DNA of 64,000 nt. It comes from Mauremys mutica. Its lineage: Eukaryota; Chordata; Testudines; Geoemydidae. This document shows positions 1 to 11,725 of this stretch, piece by piece (within the stretch, counting starts at the first letter, position 1; every line of letters begins with the position of its first letter). The notes below the pieces were generated by a model that saw nothing but the letters and a program-made list of their open reading frames with translations, was not told where the DNA came from and made no database searches. The DNA lies in contig NC_059080.1 in NCBI RefSeq assembly GCF_020497125.1, positions 74,940,618 to 75,004,617 on the forward strand, read 5' to 3'. The position numbers and the translations under genes are program-made.

Positions 1-3000
1 ATCAAGACAAAACCAAGAACTTTTGAAGTTGACCATCAGGCTACTGGCTATTCTGGGGTGGTTCTCAGTGAATACATCCTGTTGGAGCTGTTCCACTTTG
101 TGTAAATAAGTAAATTATTTATTTTGGGGGTGGGAGTGACTGGTTGGATCACTTACCCGGGAGACCCAAGCCCGAGTCCCTGCTATGTCATTCTGCCACA
201 TCTCAATTGAGCAAACTAACAACCACACCATGGTCTATTCTGGAGTGAGTGTCTCCCATGCTCGTTTTGTTTTGTATTGTATTGTACGTACTTACTTACC
301 AGAAATTCCATCCTGGAGCTGTGAATTATTCCTCAGTGAAAGTTTTGTCAAAGCTGGTATGTTCCCAGGGAAGATTTCACATTCAACAAACTGGCATTTT
401 TTGACACACAACCATTTTGTTAGAAAATTTCCATCCAGCTCCACTGGGAAGTACTGGTACTAAAAGAGGGATTTGCCTTCTGTAGAGGACAGCTGAACTA
501 TTAAATCTGGTTGTGGCTCCATAGGCTGCCCTTGAGAGTTGCTGAATAAGTGCATTGCCAGGTCCAACCCTTCCCAGACTACTTTGGGGCTGCATGAGCT
601 AAATCCATAATACCAGCCAGGGCAAGAGTTGCCAGTGGCTTGCACTGCTCTGCCTTTTCTCCAGGTTAACTTAAGCCATCCTAAATACTACTTCCTGCTC
701 AACCTGCCTGGTTAGAGCAGCGAGCACCCCAGAGCCACTGGGTGTCTGCTGCCAGTGCTGGTGAAAAATGGGAAGGAATGCCTTAAAAATGGGGGCAGAC
801 GCCCTGGAACTATAGAGGACAGGGTGTCTGGCAGATCTGTTCTGGTGCCTCTCACAGCAGGTGGTCATAGTGAGGAGGGATGGTTAGGCACCCTGGTCAC
901 TGCATATGTGACCTAACACTGGATTGAATTTAAATTCACCAGGATTCCACAGTCTGTTCTTGCCAGTGCAACCCAGGTTGTGAATCTGGTTTCATGTGCT
1001 AGGAATAAGCCTAGCCATTAGATGGCTGCTGAGTACATGTTTCTTTCTGGATATTTATTGATGCAACACAGATGTCTTTATGATTCCATTACATTTTAGT
1101 CACGAGCTAGCTGCAACCTCTCAGGGCTGCTCTCCCCATCTCTATATTAAAATCCTGATTCACAAAGCTTTAAAGCTGATAGATCATTTTCTTTTATGTT
1201 GCATTAAAAGGGTTGTAAGGAACACCCAGTGATAATATAGTCAGAAGACAATTAACATTGGAGTTGATGATGATGATGATACATCTGAGTCGTGATTCAA
1301 CCTGGTAAAATATCTTGCAGCATTAGAAGCACACAGCATTATATTTCTTCTTTAACAATAAAATAAAATGTGTAATGGTTTGCATGAAATCACTTGGGTT
1401 CACATTTTTCCCTAGTCCTTATACTTGATGTCATTCTAAAATTTGACTTCCATTTCATTCATTCACCATTTACTGCTATATTTTACTAGGATTTCTGTTT
1501 CAATGTTAAACCATAATTGTGCAGAATGTCAATGTACCTTGGTCCTTTGTGTCTATTTAGGGGAGTAAAACCCCAATTCTGAGCCTATGAGTGGCAACAT
1601 AGGACCGTCCTAAACTTTGCAGTCAGGTGCAAAGGGGAAAACAAGGGTATGTGCCTGAAACCTCTTCCCCTTCCTCATCCCTCTCCCCAAGTGCTTTTCC
1701 TGGAGTGGTACAGCTACATGCCTCCCCTTAAGGCTGAATGCTTGATCTGCTTCTTTTCGATTGGTTCCACTCTGCATAGTTAATGTACAATTAATGTGTG
1801 AAATGTTCTTTTTTCCATTTATTCTTCCCACACATACTACTATTTTCATCATTCATAGCAGAGGCAGAACTCCTCCTAGGCAGAACTCCACTACTGGGAA
1901 TACAAAATTACAAAATCCAGCAGTAATCAGCAGTATTCCTGTGTGAACCAAAGCCTCTCAATTAACACAAAGCTGCTTCCTTCAGAAATTCTGTCGGATG
2001 CCATCTAAAGGAATTTTTCCCTACTCTGTCTTCACGTTGTCATTTTTCCCCATTGTGTCTGCCTTATAGTCTGGATTATACATATGAAGTTGCTTTTTTA
2101 TTGTTTATTTTAAAGCAAGCTTCTGGAAAGGGTGGTTCCATTAAATACAAAGAATGTATTTTGTTAAGAGCCAATTGCTAGGAAAAAAATGACTACTGAT
2201 TTTTCATTATTATTCAAATGTGTTCTTCATTTATTTTTGCTCTGCATATGTGTCAAGCACAGGCTATTAATTGTGAATGCTCTGTATGGTGTACCTATCG
2301 TGCTTGCTCACTTAGCCTTAAACAAAAGGGAAAGACAAAACCTGTTCTGTTAAATCAGAATAATCTAAATTGCATTATTTATTCTCTACTGTGTATTTCT
2401 GTGGAGCTTTACAGCCTGTAGTCAGAATGATTATGCTATGCAGCCATTATAATATAAACCTTAATCTGATCTTGATTGATGGTTGCATAATCACAGTGAA
2501 GTGTGACAAGAAATATGGTTCACTTTGATTCATTTTCTGGAAGAAGAAAATACATTTAATGTTTCTATAGTTTTGACATTAATGATTTTTTATGAACTTG
2601 GGAGATAAAGGTGAGTACAGTTTTATGACTAGAAGAATCAAGGACCAGATCCACAGCTGCTGTATATTGGTGCTCTGACATTTAAATCTTCTGTTCTCGT
2701 TAGCTAGAGGATCTGCCTCCAAGATTCCTACTATCGTTGAGATTACTTTAAAAAAGGCTACTGTGTGTAAAAGCAGATGTTATACAGTTTGTCTAGGAAA
2801 AGTAATGAGGATTCAAATATGCTTTGAAAATAGCTGTAACTATTAGGTTTACTGACAGTCCTCCTTACCATTTGCAAACAGTGAATGATTGTGTTAAACC
2901 TACACCTGATGTTTTTTCCTTCAGTGCATTGGGGGTGCACCACCAAACTATATTGAGGAGAACATTTTACATAATGTCCATAATATGGCAATTTTCTATT

Positions 3001-4720
3001 TTGTTTTCCTTCAAAGTGACTGTATAACAGGGTTCAAAATACATACACCATCATAATTCTATTTCTCTGTCTAAAAATAGGAATATAGTAAAGAACTGAA
3101 TAGCCTTCTTCCCTATAGACTACATGCCTTAAAGTTTCTTCCATGAGTTCCATTACTCCTCATAAGTGGGGGAAATCCCTTCTTATTGTACTCAGTTGCA
3201 CTCATTTCAGGAGATCTCACTCATTTAGTCCCAAATTTACCTATATTCCACACAAATGTAGGATCTCATCACTTCCAGTGTTTAAAAGTACTCACATCAG
3301 AAATAAAGATTCAGGAAACTGACTGAGGTTACACATAGTTATTTACAGGAAAAGGTTATGGAATTCATTCTTCATGCATAAGTTGTCTCTCATTTTGAGT
3401 CTTTATCACACATTGCATCCCACATCTGGCAGAGCTGACTGAGAAATATTTTTCTCTTGTTGTCACTGAATTTTTTCTAGGAAATGTTTTGGGGTTTTGG
3501 CAATGAAAACTTCCAGAAACAACAAAACCCCTCAATTTTAGTTGCAAAATAAAAATGTGGGGGTTTTGATAAACTGGACATTTTAGACGACTAATATAAT
3601 TTGTTTATTAGTGCCCAGATATGGCCTAGATATGGTTACTTCAATTGAAGAACTTATAAAGGGAAGACAAAATAGACACATGGAATAGAATTTAAAAAAG
3701 CAGATTTCTTTGTCTTAGAAGGGAAAAAAAAAGAAGAAAGTAAAACTGTATCTGCTAGCGTGGGTTTGTTCTTTTGAATCCTTTGCTACCTTCAAAGGAA
3801 AGTATATCATTTCCTCATGTATTTTTGCATGTTTAATGGCTCAGTGCCTCTGGGTATGATCTTCTTGTGCTGGCACTGCTTTTTTGTTTTGTTTTTCCAG
3901 TTTACATCTCAGGGTTTACAGGAAAATGTCCAATATACAACAATAAATGCCCAGATTAATAAAGCAACATAATCCCAAATGTCTACAGAAAGCAGAGGAA
4001 GCTTCCCCCATCTTTATGCATTTAATAAAAATAAGGAAAATTGCAATAGCAAATACTGAAGTAAATAAAATGCTCAAGTTACTTTTTCTATAGCCCATTG
4101 TGTGCTTTCCCCTCTTATAAGATGCAATGTGCACTTTCTTTTTATTCAAGAGGATACTTATCAATTTTATATGACGCAGTGCTGTATTTGTCTTGTTAAA
4201 TACTGTTAACGTTGACAGTCACTGAGGTTGCATTAATATCGTTTCATCTTTTCTTGTGAGATGCTGAATGGGAGTGAGCAAAAGAACCAGTCCTACTGAG
4301 AATCAAGGATGATTTAGTAAACATCTGCAGTACTTCTGTTCCAGAGACACACAATTTATTAAAAATGCTTAATTCACCTCAGACCTACAATGAACATGAA
4401 GATATTTGAGAAAATAATTTAAAATGTGCTGAATGTAATGTTTGAATAAGAAAATATTTTCTTTTGTGTAAGCAACTGTTCATGATTTTTTTTTAAATAT
4501 GTTGTTTATAATTACACAGTTCATTTACAAACCTTCATCAAGTTCCTTATTGCACTACTCTCTTGTTACTGCCTCAGATGCTGGGTACAAAACACTGACA
4601 TTCGATGATGTTACATCATCTCACAGAATGCTCTAGCTGTCTTCAGACTTCAGTTTTTCTGTTTCCAATCTCTGGAAAACACTGTCCCTAGCAGGCTACT
4701 AGGGGAGAGGTAGACTGCCC
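1..4720. other. AT-rich stretch without a recognised gene
   Basis: I see no supported gene here. The open frames are short, have no recognisable domain and look like chance frames. A short GAT triplet run lies near 1266-1280. Some parts may be very old repeats, but I cannot name a family with confidence. Confidence 0.6.
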
Positions 4721-4723
4721 TTA

Positions 4724-5020
4724 TGGTATGTCTGCACTGCAACTAGACAGCCACGGTTGGTCTATGCCAACCGTATATGCAGTGTATATGTTGGTTGGTA
4801 TATGCCAACCAATTGCAGTGTATATGTTCAGGTTAAGGCTCAGGCTGCAGCCGAGCTATGGTACCCTGCAAGGTGGAAAGGTCCCAGATCTCAGGCTGCA
4901 GTCCAAGCCTGAACATCTACACTGCAATTAAACAGCCCCTTATCCCCAGCCCCATGAACCTGAGTCACCTGGCATGGGCCACGCCTAATTGCCACTTCTA
5001 ATTGCAGTTTAGACATACTC
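4724..5020. mobile_element. Harbinger-type MITE with TTA duplication
   Basis: The two ends are inverted copies: the left begins GGTATGTCTGCACTGCAA and the right, read backwards, has GTATGTCTAAACTGCAAT. The trinucleotide TTA flanks both ends (4721-4723 and 5021-5023), as expected for PIF/Harbinger integration. The interior has no open frame of note, so the element is non-autonomous. A related copy lies at 23142-23360. The superfamily is inferred from the 3-bp target duplication and terminal sequence. Confidence 0.7.
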
Positions 5021-5023
5021 TTA

Positions 5024-5753
5024 GAGGCTTAAAGAAAGCCCTGTTATGCACTTCAGTGCATAGCAGCCCTATCAGTAAATGTGATATACTGACAGCTTGC
5101 AGACCTTCCGTTCTCCTTGAATCAGGGGATTCCCCTCCTGGACTGATCTGGTGTCCAGCATAGCTAAACCCAGCAAGGGAAGAGTCCAGGGCCAGGCTCA
5201 GATTCAGCCAAACCTTGCCAGAGCCTTCGGCCTGAATTCTGGGGTAGCTCAGCCTCAGAAATGGGGAAGCAGGGTAGGATCTCCCCTAAGAGCCAAGAAG
5301 TCCTGTAAAGAACCACCACATAGCCCCCAGGGACCCAGCCCCTTTGGGAAAGAGAGGAATGCATGAGGCCCCAGATAAGGTGAGGAGGTAGAGGACAAGT
5401 GCAAGCTCAAGTTTGCCTTGGACAAGGGCTGTCCCCACTGCAAGGTAGCAAAGGCAGACAATAGGTGCATGTTCAGCTTTATACCCCCTAGCTCCTGTAC
5501 ACAATATTGCCCTCAGTGAATAAAAATGGTTTGAAAAAGGCTAGCATATCTCTGTCCTGCCCCCTGTAGACCATATCACTGAAATCAACCAAAGTGCAGG
5601 CGTGGGTAGGTGTTCCCTTCACATTTTTCATTGCATTCTGAATGTTCTATGAGATTTATAATGAAAACATTGGCATAACATTTCAGTCATGTTAACTGCA
5701 CTATTATAGTATTCTAAACATTTTAGAAAGTCACTCAGGTGATGACAATGAGG
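5024..5753. other. No recognised feature
   Basis: This stretch is moderately GC-rich between about 5100 and 5500. It holds only overlapping short frames on both strands with no recognisable domain. It may be an unrecognised repeat, and nothing here can be supported as a gene. Confidence 0.5.
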
Positions 5754-6048
5754 CATACTTGTGGCACCTTAGAGACTAACAAATTTATTTGGGCATAAGC
5801 TTTCGTGGGCTAACACCCACTTCATCAGATGCATGGAGTGGAAAATACAGTAGGATTACCACTACAAAAGTGATTTTCCTCCCGTTGATAATAGCCCACT
5901 TTAACTGAATTGTCTCGTTAGAACTGACCCCCTACTTGGTAAGGCAACTCCCATCTTTTCATGTACTGTGTATATATATCTTCCTACTGTATTTTCCACT
6001 CCTCGTTGTTTTTGCTGATACAGACTAACACGGCTACCACTCTGAAAC
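5754..6048. mobile_element. Penelope-like element (family 1), head-to-head inverted pair
   Basis: The left arm (5754 to about 5857) is a family-1 tail on the minus strand. It includes the hammerhead-like motif and the block ending in GGTGCCACAAGTA. The right arm (about 5865-6048) runs on the plus strand and ends in ACAGACTAACACGGCTACC. Both arms carry the CCTACTGTATTTTCCAC block in opposite orientation. In the right arm the hammerhead segment is missing: the sequence jumps from TTTTCCACT straight to the tail. No coding sequence remains. Assignment to Penelope-like elements rests on the hammerhead layout and on family memory. Confidence 0.65.
5793..5832 (-). ncRNA. Hammerhead-ribozyme-like motif, intact core
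   Basis: On the minus strand the order is stem I arm GCAU, core box CUGAUGA (5828-5822), stem II arms GUGGGU and GCCCAC around a GUUA loop, core box GAAA (5804-5801), then GCUU and the second stem I arm AUGC (5796-5793). Stem III is reduced to the palindrome AGCU, so a single molecule cannot form it. Variants of this type in Penelope-like elements are reported to act as dimers. All core nucleotides that I can check are intact. Cleavage would be expected after CUU. Activity is an inference. Confidence 0.6.
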
Positions 6049-6714
6049 TATGGTGATGCTGATCAGCAGGCTTTCATTTGTCAGTTGGTAAACTTCATTT
6101 TCAACCCCAAATATAAATCCATCTGGAAGTATATAATAATCAGTTTAGAATGTAACTACTTTTTCCAATTAACTCATGAAAATTGAAAAATTAAAATCTG
6201 TTCAAAGACAGCAAGTGCTTTACTGGATGTGACTAAGGGTCTAATTCTACCAGGTGCTGAGCATCTCCTGCAATGTGTTATATACCCTCAACTTCTAGTG
6301 TGGCTCTAAGTGACTTTTGAAAGCTTCTGAGCACACCTTGACTCCAAGTGCTGCCAGCGTTCAGTAACCAGTAGGATTGTTTCCCAAGGTCTTAATTCTG
6401 CAAGGTACAGGCAACTCTTGGAGGTTACTCAACTCCCATTGAAGTGAGTGGGAACTGAAGGTGCCCAATGTCAAACCATAAGGCCTCAGTCCAGCAAACA
6501 CTCCAATATGTGTTTGTCTGTAAGCCTGTGAGTCGTCCCTTGCCTTAAGTGGTATCATACTGCCTGAGCAACAGAAGAAGGGCCTGGGTTTTCAGAAGAG
6601 CTCAGCACCCAACAGCTCTCATGCAGGCATCCAAAAAATTGGCCAGTTTTCATAAGAGCTGTTTCCATTTAGACTTCTTTACTGCAGTGGACAGACTTGC
6701 AGGATGGTCACCCA
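6049..6714. other. No recognised gene
   Basis: Only short chance frames are present. The segment around 6575-6665 contains a partly palindromic block with GCTCAGCACC that resembles half of a short foldback repeat. It is too incomplete to name. Confidence 0.45.
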
Positions 6715-6726
6715 CAGTGATGAGCT

Positions 6727-6814
6727 GCCAAATTTTTAACAACCGGTTCCCTCCTCCCTCCAAATTTTTAACAACCGGTTCCCTCCTCCCTCCAAAATTT
6801 TAACTATGGGTTCC
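6727..6814 (+). repeat. Tandem repeat, three units of about 30 bp
   Basis: The block CCAAATTTTTAACAACCGGT followed by TCCCTCCTCCCT occurs three times in a row. The third copy is diverged (AACTATGGG in place of AACAACCGG). It lies just inside the left end of the hAT element. Subterminal repeats of this kind can be transposase-binding sites, but that role is not shown here. Confidence 0.75.
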
Positions 6815-7169
6815 CTCCTTCCCCCCCCTCCGGGGGGGGGGTCGTGCCCCATCCAACCCCTCATGTTCCTTGGCACACACACTCCGAGACCCCTGACCCA
6901 TCCTCCCCTTCCCTGTCCCCTGACTGCCCCTTGCTGCCCCACCCAATCCCTCCTCTCATTCTCAATGGACCCCCAGAACCCCTACCCCATATAACTACCC
7001 CTTCTCTCTGTTCCTGAGTGCCCCCGCCACCTCATCCAACCCTGCTCTTTCCTGACTGCTCCCCGGGACCCTTGCCCCCATTCAATCCCCCTGTTCCCTG
7101 CCCTCTGACCCTCCCACCCCCAAACTCCCCTACCCTCTCTCCAACACCCCCTCCCTGCCCCCTTACCAC

Positions 7170-7880
7170 GCTGCCTGGACGTGGCTGGGCCGGGACAGGA
7201 GTCGCACGGCCGGAGGATGCGGCGGGAGCCCAGCGGTCGGAGCCAGGTGGCTGGCCGGGTGGAGCCAGGGAGGGCTGCGGCCAGAGCTGGAGCCGGGCAG
7301 CCTGCCGGAGCCCGGCCCCCTGGCAAAACAGCAGGGGCGGCTGGAGCCACGGGGCCAGGCCGGGCTGGAGGTGGGGGGCCGTGTCCAGAGCCGAGCATCC
7401 CGGTAGGTGGGGGCACGGCAGGGCCGGGGGGGGGTTGCGGCAGGAGCCGGGCAGCCGGGGAGGGGTTTGGGGGGGGGGTCGGGGACGCGGGGCCGTGCCG
7501 CAGCCGGTGAGGGTCGGGCGGGGACCCGGGGACGGGGGGGCGGGCCCGGGAGGGTCGCGGCAGGGGCCGCGGGGCCGGGAACGCGGGGGGGGGGGCGCGG
7601 CCAGGGAGGGTCAGGCGGGGACCCGGGGAGGGTGCGGCCGGAGCCGGGCGGCCGGGGAGGGGTTCGGGGGGAGTCGGGGACGCGGGGACGGGGAGGGTCG
7701 CGGCCGGGGACGGGGGGCCGTGCCGCAGCCGGTGAGGGTCGTGCGGGGACCCGGGGCCGGGGGGGGCCGGGCAGGGTCGCGGCCGGGAACGCGGGGGGGG
7801 GGACGCGGGGACAGGGGGGGCCGGGGGGCCGGGCAGGGTCGCGGGCGGGGAGGCGGGGACGGGCCGCGCCCCCCCCCTTA
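7170..7880. repeat. CpG-dense GC-rich core with imperfect internal duplication
   Basis: The sequence is almost entirely G and C with many CpGs. Two sets of blocks recur: GAGCCGGGC(A/G)GCCGGGGAGG at 7444 and 7641 (offset 197), and GGCCGTGCCGCAGCCGGTGA at 7491 and 7717 (offset 226). The core therefore grew by local duplication with small indels. It would score as a CpG island, but it lies wholly within the hAT element. Confidence 0.7.
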
Positions 7881-8033
7881 GTTTCCTACCTCAGCGTCGT
7901 CTTCCTGGGCCGGGGAAGCCTGCTTGCTTCTCAGCCCTCCCAGGCTTCCCGCGCGAACAGCTGATTCGCGGGAAGCCGTGGGGGAGGAGAAGCAAGGAGG
8001 AGCTTCATGGCAGGAGGTGGAGGTAGAATTCGC

Positions 8034-8139
8034 AACGGTTCGTGCGAACCGTTTGCTAAAATTAGACGCCGGACAGAGAACTTTAGCATCCGGTTCTCTG
8101 TCCGGCGTCTAATTTCAGCAAACGGTTCGCGTGAACCGT
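8034..8139. repeat. Long hairpin near the right end of the hAT element
   Basis: The left arm (8034-8082) includes TTAGACGCCGGACAGAGAAC. The right arm (8092-8139) carries its complement, with a loop of about ten bases. Each arm also contains a smaller palindrome, for example AACGGTTCGTGCGAACCGTT at 8034-8053. The predicted structure is a stem of nearly 50 bp with a nested cruciform at its base. Confidence 0.8.
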
Positions 8140-8173
8140 CGCAAACCGTCTGCAGCTCACCCCTGGTCACCCA

Positions 8174-9250
8174 ATGTGATTTTCATTGTTGTCCATGGGA
8201 CTGAGCTCTTTCTAAAAATCTTGCCCCAATTCTGGGTGCTAATTTTTTTTTTGATTTTTTTTTTTAAAAATAGCCCAGATCAAAGAAACAGCATCAAGAT
8301 GTTAATCAAGGAGGATCATGGGTAATGACTCGATTCAGCCTAGATAAATTGTCACCAATTTCCCATCAATATATGTGGTGGTTTCTTCTTTAATTGCCAA
8401 CCCCCCAGACTGACCTTGGCATCTGAGAGTTGATCTGGATTCTTTCACTCTAGCTCGTCATCACCATGGGGATGTTCAGATGTTGTTTAGATCATAATCT
8501 GGCCCATAAAAGATCTGGTATGGAAAAGGACCAGCTTGACTGTTAACACTTTGCAGGGATGACACTTAATATCTTTTTAAATTTCAAATAATTTATTTCG
8601 AAGTCAGTGGGATAAAGTGAATGTGGAACCCAATGATATTTTTCAGAGTCATTCACAGGGTAATGTTACACTATAAACAGGAGAAAGATTTAAATAAATC
8701 AAAAGGTCTGATTTTGATTTTGCTGTAATATAACCCCCATCTGGAAGATGTGAAGTAAATACAAAGCAAAGCAAAGTCATGTTGGGGAAAGATCTGTCTC
8801 TGAAGTATCCTTGCTGCAAGTTGAAAACTGGAAAGGAAAGAGTCCAAAATAATTGGCACATACTCCAGCATTCTTCTTCCTGTCTTTCAGGAACAAGAGT
8901 TCAAAACCAAGAGTTCTCAATAATAGTTCAAATCACAGATGGTAGGTATATTGGCAGAGATTTGGAAAATAATGCATTTCTTGGCAATTATACATTATGT
9001 CCCTTATATCAATAGGGTTACATTAGTTTGATCCCATAGACAAGGAGAGTCACTGATCACATAACAATTAGGGATTCTCAATGTCCAGTCTCTAAAAGTG
9101 AAAGGTTACTAACCAACAAGATTTGTGTGTTTGGGACAAAGTAACATTGTGATGATTGCTTCATGCTGTGTGTTGGGGAGGGAAGGGGTGTTGGTTGGTT
9201 TGGGGTTTTTTGCACTTAAAACTGGTTGCTTCAGTTCACAGGAAAGAGGT
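8174..9250. other. No recognised feature
   Basis: This is AT-rich DNA with T and A homopolymer runs near 8232-8268. No domain-bearing frame or family signature was seen. Confidence 0.5.
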
Positions 9251-9382
9251 GTATGTAGTGGTAGTGTAGCTGTGTTGGCCCCAGGATAGTAGAGAGACAA
9301 TGTGGGTGAGGTAATATCTTTCGCTGGACCAACTTCTCTAGGTGAGAGAAATAAGCTTTCGAGCCACATGGAGCTAACTTTG
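9251..9382 (-). mobile_element. Penelope-like fragment (family 2), minus strand
   Basis: Read on the minus strand this has the family-2 order: a decayed stem II region, CUCGAAAGCUU, a CUCUC tract, a block resembling GTTGGTCCA, ACCTCACCCACAT, then a tail resembling CAACACAGCTACACTACC. The CUGANGA box has been lost, so the hammerhead motif is broken. Family 2 also occurs at 11574-11725 and 39210-39470. No coding sequence remains. Confidence 0.6.
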
Positions 9383-11573
9383 GATAAACATAAGACAAAA
9401 TACACAGTGTTTTATAACATTTAAATTGCATTCTTTTAAAGTCAGTTGCACATAGAGCTATTCTAGCTTCACCAGTGCATGCATCCCATTGTTTGTCTGA
9501 AAGTGAAATCTTCCTACATGGTTAATTTCTGTCCAAGGAAAATCTTCTGGACCCTGAGTGTACGTAAGCTGGTTATATTCCTACAGTCCGTTTTGTTAAG
9601 GTTATGTATCCTTGAAAAGTACTAAGCAGTGAAAATGGAATTCATGTCCAATACACCCAACTTTTAAATCAGCAACAAAAATATATTTTGCTCTGTGTTA
9701 ACAAGATGTATTGGCTTAGCTGAATCACTGCAGCAAGTGCTGAATCATTTATGTGGTGAAGCTCCCTGCTCAGCACATAGAGAACTCTGTTTGTGTGGGG
9801 AAAGCTACATATATTGTACAAAATATTCACCTCTGATTCTACCCTGACATGTCTTTCTGGCATAAAAAATAATAGGCTATGAATTGCTTAGCATCAATTA
9901 TGTTTTCAGTCTGTATGATATGGAAAGACTATAACTCTGGATAAAGTCCGATTTATAGCCAGTACAATTATTCTGAGGCCTAGGTATAATAGTTTAAATA
10001 TAGTTCAAGGAGCAGGTTTCTCATAAGTGATTTAGGTGTGCAAGTCATTGACCTTCAATGGGACTTCTGAAAATCTTGTACTCCTAATGGTCTAAGGGAT
10101 TTATGAAAATCCCCCACTTACAGTAACATAATATAATAGTCTGTGTAAGCCAGTATCTGTCTAATTCTTCCATACTAGAAAATTGTATATTATGATTCTA
10201 TTTCAATGCTCAATGGAACCCACTTACTTCAGTGGGTTTTGGATCCAGTCCTATGTGCACAGTGCTGTTTTGGAGTGGTACAGCACCTCTCTGGCCTAGG
10301 AGAACACAAGGAGGCACACGGCCAGTCAATAATAGACACGTGGGAGTTAAATGGAGGACTAGAGACATCAAAGATAGGGACTTTGGTATAAATTAGACTC
10401 AACAGTCGGAGTAGTCACACAACCTATTGTATAGCGCCTGTATAGAGTACCCAAAGACACAGCATCAATGAACTTGACCTTATAGAGAGCCTTTCACAAT
10501 CTGCCTGGTTTTAGGGGAATTCTCCCCTTTAAAAAAAATCCATCTCAAAAGTAGAGGAGTATATTATTTACTTCTTTGTGTTCTAACATGATACTAGGGA
10601 ATATGGAAGAGGAATTTCAGGGTTAATTTCTAAAGGTATATTTACTACAAATTCCTTAAATTTAAGCTATTAATGTGAACTAATATTCAAACACCACTTT
10701 ATACTAGCTTTAGTAAAGACAAAGAATAATATAATAGCAGAGTAATTTGACAAATGGATTTGGTTTATAATGCAATCTAATGAACTAAAGGAATCGGAGA
10801 GCCAAAAAATAATTGATTCTGCTGTGTGAGTTGTGTATTGAAGAGGAATATATAAATTCTTCCAAGGTTAAGTGAAAAATTCTCCAGTAATCTAAAAGAA
10901 CTCATTCTTTCTTCAATTAGGAAATTAATCTTAATGAGAAAACAAAACCTCAAAAGATCAATTGATACAAAGCTGTGAGATAAAATTAATATAGAGTGGA
11001 AATGGTTGAAAAGTTGCCTGTTACATAGGCTTACAGTAATGTTCACAAAATTAATATTGTATGCATTACATTGCAATTTGGGTGAGCAGACACCCAAAAT
11101 CAGTTGCACAATCAGTTAGTCTGAGTGCAGAATATGTCATGAACTGACAGTGCCTTGGTTTGCCTTAGTAAACTTTTTGGTTTGGGATGTTCAGTTACTG
11201 CATGGTTGAAAAGGGGGGAGGGAGGGTGGAAATCATAGTTATAAAGATATTTTCTATTAAAACATTTTTCACAAGAGATTCCACTTTAAACTATCTGCAG
11301 TCTCAGCCCAGAACTTGGGCCATATTCACGCTTTTGCGAAACTCTCCAAAAGTTGGAAAATTCTGCTGGAAATCTTCATGGAGTTACTTGGTAAGTGGGA
11401 CAGTTTGTGCCCTCCCCCAGAGAATGGGCACCATATCCTGCCCTCTATCCCTACGGATCTGTGTAGACCCACTACCATATACCTCCCCAAGGCCAGTTGA
11501 ATCACAGCTCCCTCAGGAGCCGCCACTGATTGATGGATACCTCAAAAACTCAGAGTCATGAATTTAAGCTTCA
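9383..11573. other. No recognised gene
   Basis: This is AT-rich DNA with short chance frames on both strands. A small palindromic block around 10206-10260 (CCCACTTACTTCAGTGGGTT) resembles the short foldback repeats found elsewhere in the window. Nothing else can be supported. Confidence 0.5.
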
Positions 11574-11725
11574 GTTCCCAGACCTTTCCCAGATCTAAAA
11601 AAGAGCTCTGTGTGGCTCAAGAACTTGTCTCTCTCACCAACCGAAGTTGATCCAATAAAATATATTCCCTCACCCACCTTGTGTCTCTAATATCCTGGGA
11701 CTAACACAGCTACACCACCACTCCA
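11574..11725 (+). mobile_element. Penelope-like fragment (family 2), plus strand
   Basis: The order is CCCAGACCTTT, a degraded hammerhead region with AGAGCTCTGTGTGGCTC, the GTCTCTCTCACCAAC block, GTTGATCCAATAAAATAT, CCTCACCCACCTTGTGTCTC and the tail GGGACTAACACAGCTACACC. The CUGAAGA core is changed to CUAAAAA and GAAA to AAGA, so this copy should not self-cleave. It is a solo tail with no coding region. Confidence 0.6.

Larger units (their letters stand above)
6715..8165. mobile_element. hAT-type transposon with GC-rich interior
   Basis: The element starts CAGTGATGAGCTGC and ends GCAGCTCACCCCTG, which are inverted copies with two mismatches in 14. The 8-bp GTCACCCA flanks it exactly at 6707-6714 and 8166-8173. 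CAGTG/CAGGG ends and a perfect 8-bp duplication are hallmarks of hAT transposition. The interior has three parts: a tandem repeat near the left end, a C-rich then extremely GC-rich CpG-dense core (about 6985-7880), and a long hairpin near the right end. No transposase domain is visible, so it depended on another element. The long frames inside are compositional artefacts rich in Gly, Arg and Pro. Confidence 0.85.

Noticed and set aside
7018..7964. Long overlapping frames (287 and 185 codons) in the GC-rich core
   Set aside because: They are Gly/Arg/Pro low-complexity translations of CpG-rich DNA in several frames at once and lie inside a hAT element. No domain or codon signal is seen.
7170..8170. 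Host CpG-island promoter
   Set aside because: The whole block is bounded by hAT inverted ends and an 8-bp duplication, and no exon follows. It is better explained as transposon cargo.
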